From the NCBI GenBank assembly GCA_937925845.1, contig CALAML010000314.1:1-34550 (forward strand): a stretch of 34,550 nucleotides of DNA, read 5' to 3'. Each line of letters starts with the position of its first letter. Positions within the stretch are counted from its first letter, which is position 1. The position numbers were made by a program, and so were the translations under genes. This stretch comes from an uncultured Acidimicrobiales bacterium. Its GTDB lineage: Bacteria; Actinomycetota; Acidimicrobiia; Acidimicrobiales; CALAML01. The notes beneath the pieces are model-generated. The model was not told the origin of the DNA. It ran no database searches and was given only the letters and a program-made list of their open reading frames with translations. Positions 33,185 through 34,550 of the stretch are shown here, piece by piece.

Positions 33185-34550
33185 GTGCCTGACGTACTGA
33201 CCGCTAACTGGGTTCAACACTGGACTGACAACCCCGATCGACCGGTCCTGGTAGCTGCAGGCCAAGACAGTCTGCGCACCCTCACCGGAGCGGAGCTCAC
33301 CCGCCAGACCGCGGCGCTGGCTGGCCTGTTGCACCAGCTTGGGATTCAGCCGGGTGATCGCGTGGTGCTGAGCGGAGCGGCGCCGCTCGAGTTGGCCCTG
33401 GCTCACATCGCCACGCTGCGACTCGGCGCCATCGTCATCCCCACCAACACCGCCTACACCGAGCGGGAGCTGGCCCACATCTTCGCTGACGCCACCCCAA
33501 CATTGGCCATCACCGACACCACCGAGCGGGTCGAGTTGTACGAACAGGTGGCGGCTGAGGCCGCCGCCGAAGTAACTGTCGTCGACCTTGGTTCGCTCAC
33601 CTCATTAGCCCAGTTTGAGCCCGGTGACGCCGAAGCGTTCGGGATCGATCTGGAGTCGATCGGGTTGGGGGACACAACCCCCTCCGGAACCGGTGTGGCC
33701 CCGGCACTCGATGCTGCGACCAAGCACGACCTGGCCATGATCTGTTACACCTCCGGCACCACTGGGGCACCGAAGGGGGTAGAGCTCACTCAGCACAACC
33801 TGGCCGCCGGAGCCCAGGCGGTAATCGAAGCCTGGCAGTGGACCCCGGCCGACCGGCTGGTTCTGGCCCTGCCGCTGTTTCACATGCACGGCCTGGGGGT
33901 GGGTCTGCATGGCACGCTGAGCGCAGGAGCCAGCGCGGTCCTGCTCAACCGGTTCAGCGTCGACGGGGTACTGGACGCTATCGACCGCTTTGCCGGCACG
34001 ATGTTCTTTGGAGTGCCCACCATGTATCGCCGTCTCGCCGACAGCGAGGGGGTGGCCACGCTGGCGGAGCTTCGGCTCTGCGTCTCGGGATCGGCGCCAC
34101 TGGATGCCAACCTCCACCGCGAGCTGCAGGAGCGGGCCGGAGTGGTGGTGCTTGAACGGTACGGCATGACCGAAACGCTGATGAACCTGTCCAACCCATT
34201 CGACGGTGAGCGGAGGCCCGGCAGTGTCGGCCGACCGCTGCCGCGGGTTGAGGTTCGCCTCGAACCGGAAGGACGGGGTGAGATCCTGCTGAGGGGTCCG
34301 AACGTGTTCTCCGGCTACTGGCGAAACCCGGAAGCCACCGAGGCCGCATTTACCGATGGCTGGTTCCGCACCGGCGACCAGGGCCGCATCGACGACGACG
34401 GCTATCTCACCCTCACCGGACGCCTGAAAGAGCTCGTGAACCGGGGCGGCGAATCGATATCGCCCCGCGAGATCGACGAAGCGCTCCTCGCACACCCCGA
34501 CATTGCTCAGGTGGTGGCCTTCGCCGTGCCCGACGACCGTCTGGGTGAGC
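33185..34550 (+). CDS. Acyl-CoA synthetase, malonyl-CoA synthetase (MatB)-like, cut by the window end
   Basis: ANL-superfamily adenylate-forming ligase; 455 codons are present and the frame runs off the window, so the last 40-60 residues are missing. Motifs: P-loop YTSGTTGAPKGVEL (from residue 188), FHMHGLGVGLHGTLSAGAS, the A5 motif LERYGMTET, NPFDGERRPGSVGRPLP, the A7 region GWFRTGDQGRIDDDGYL and LKELVNRGGESISPREIDEAL. The block SGSAPLDANLHRELQERAG and MTETLMNLSNPFDGERRPG follow the malonyl/methylmalonyl-CoA synthetase pattern more closely than fatty-acyl ligases. The GTG at 33185 was chosen as start; a GTG in another frame overlaps it at 33183, and the Shine-Dalgarno (GGGAAG) is 12 bases away. 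It would activate a short dicarboxylic or carboxylic acid (inference). Confidence 0.85.
   Translation, partial: MPDVLTANWVQHWTDNPDRPVLVAAGQDSLRTLTGAELTRQTAALAGLLHQLGIQPGDRVVLSGAAPLELALAHIATLRLGAIVIPTNTAYTERELAHIFADATPTLAITDTTERVELYEQVAAEAAAEVTVVDLGSLTSLAQFEPGDAEAFGIDLESIGLGDTTPSGTGVAPALDAATKHDLAMICYTSGTTGAPKGVELTQHNLAAGAQAVIEAWQWTPADRLVLALPLFHMHGLGVGLHGTLSAGASAVLLNRFSVDGVLDAIDRFAGTMFFGVPTMYRRLADSEGVATLAELRLCVSGSAPLDANLHRELQERAGVVVLERYGMTETLMNLSNPFDGERRPGSVGRPLPRVEVRLEPEGRGEILLRGPNVFSGYWRNPEATEAAFTDGWFRTGDQGRIDDDGYLTLTGRLKELVNRGGESISPREIDEALLAHPDIAQVVAFAVPDDRLGE

Noticed and set aside
33605-34495. 296-codon minus-strand frame at the window end
   Set aside because: It is antisense to the acyl-CoA synthetase, whose motifs are complete; no family features.

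Overview
This window looks like chromosomal DNA from a high-GC Gram-positive bacterium (Actinomycetota). An Acidimicrobiia-like lineage (Ilumatobacter and relatives) is my best guess. The reasons are strong G/C bias at third codon positions, many GTG starts, a TTAAP-repeat surface protein with an LPKTG anchor, a BON plus OmpA-like membrane protein, and many CoA-dependent lipid-type catabolic genes. I searched no database, so the placement is an inference. I saw no tRNA, rRNA, CRISPR array, transposase, integrase or phage gene.

Layout. (1) 1-4.9 kb: a TauE/SafE permease, a class III CoA-transferase, an aminoglycoside-phosphotransferase-like kinase fused to a DUF6285-like domain, and an unrecognised two-lobed protein. 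The CoA-transferase and kinase diverge around a perfect 33-bp palindrome. (2) 4.9-7.9 kb: a membrane-anchored coiled-coil protein and a secreted sortase-type surface protein, both on the minus strand. (3) 8.1-13.4 kb: a complete branched-chain amino acid type ABC transporter operon on the minus strand, in the order livG-livF-livH-livM-livK, closed by a clear terminator. (4) 13.5-15.4 kb: a single-pass membrane protein with BON and OmpA-like domains, then about 700 bp without a recognisable gene. (5) 16.1-26.8 kb: a purine biosynthesis block on the plus strand, purSL-purQ-purC-purE-purK followed by purF-purD-purM. Neighbours often overlap by 1-4 bases. Together these encode IMP-pathway steps 1, 2 and 4-7 (PRPP to SAICAR). 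Step 3 (PurN/PurT) and the last steps (PurB, PurH) are not in the window. (6) 27-28.4 kb: a secreted right-handed beta-helix protein. (7) 28.4-33.1 kb: minus-strand genes for an amidase-signature enzyme, a short-chain dehydrogenase, a DoxX membrane protein, a GNAT-fold acyltransferase and a MaoC-type hydratase. (8) From 33.2 kb to the window end: a divergent acyl-CoA synthetase of the malonyl-CoA synthetase (MatB) type, cut by the window edge.

Most of the window is housekeeping or ordinary catabolic content. The points most worth a second look are: two inverted repeats with the same CTGTGACG...CGTCACAG ends (2283-2315 and 31560-31615); the BON-OmpA protein, which resembles mycobacterial ArfA/OmpATb in domain order; the PurS-PurL fusion beside a separate PurQ; 11-bp tandem repeats upstream of the amidase; a hairpin next to the livG ribosome binding site; and a possible ATC start codon behind a perfect Shine-Dalgarno. 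I found no convincing complete novel system.
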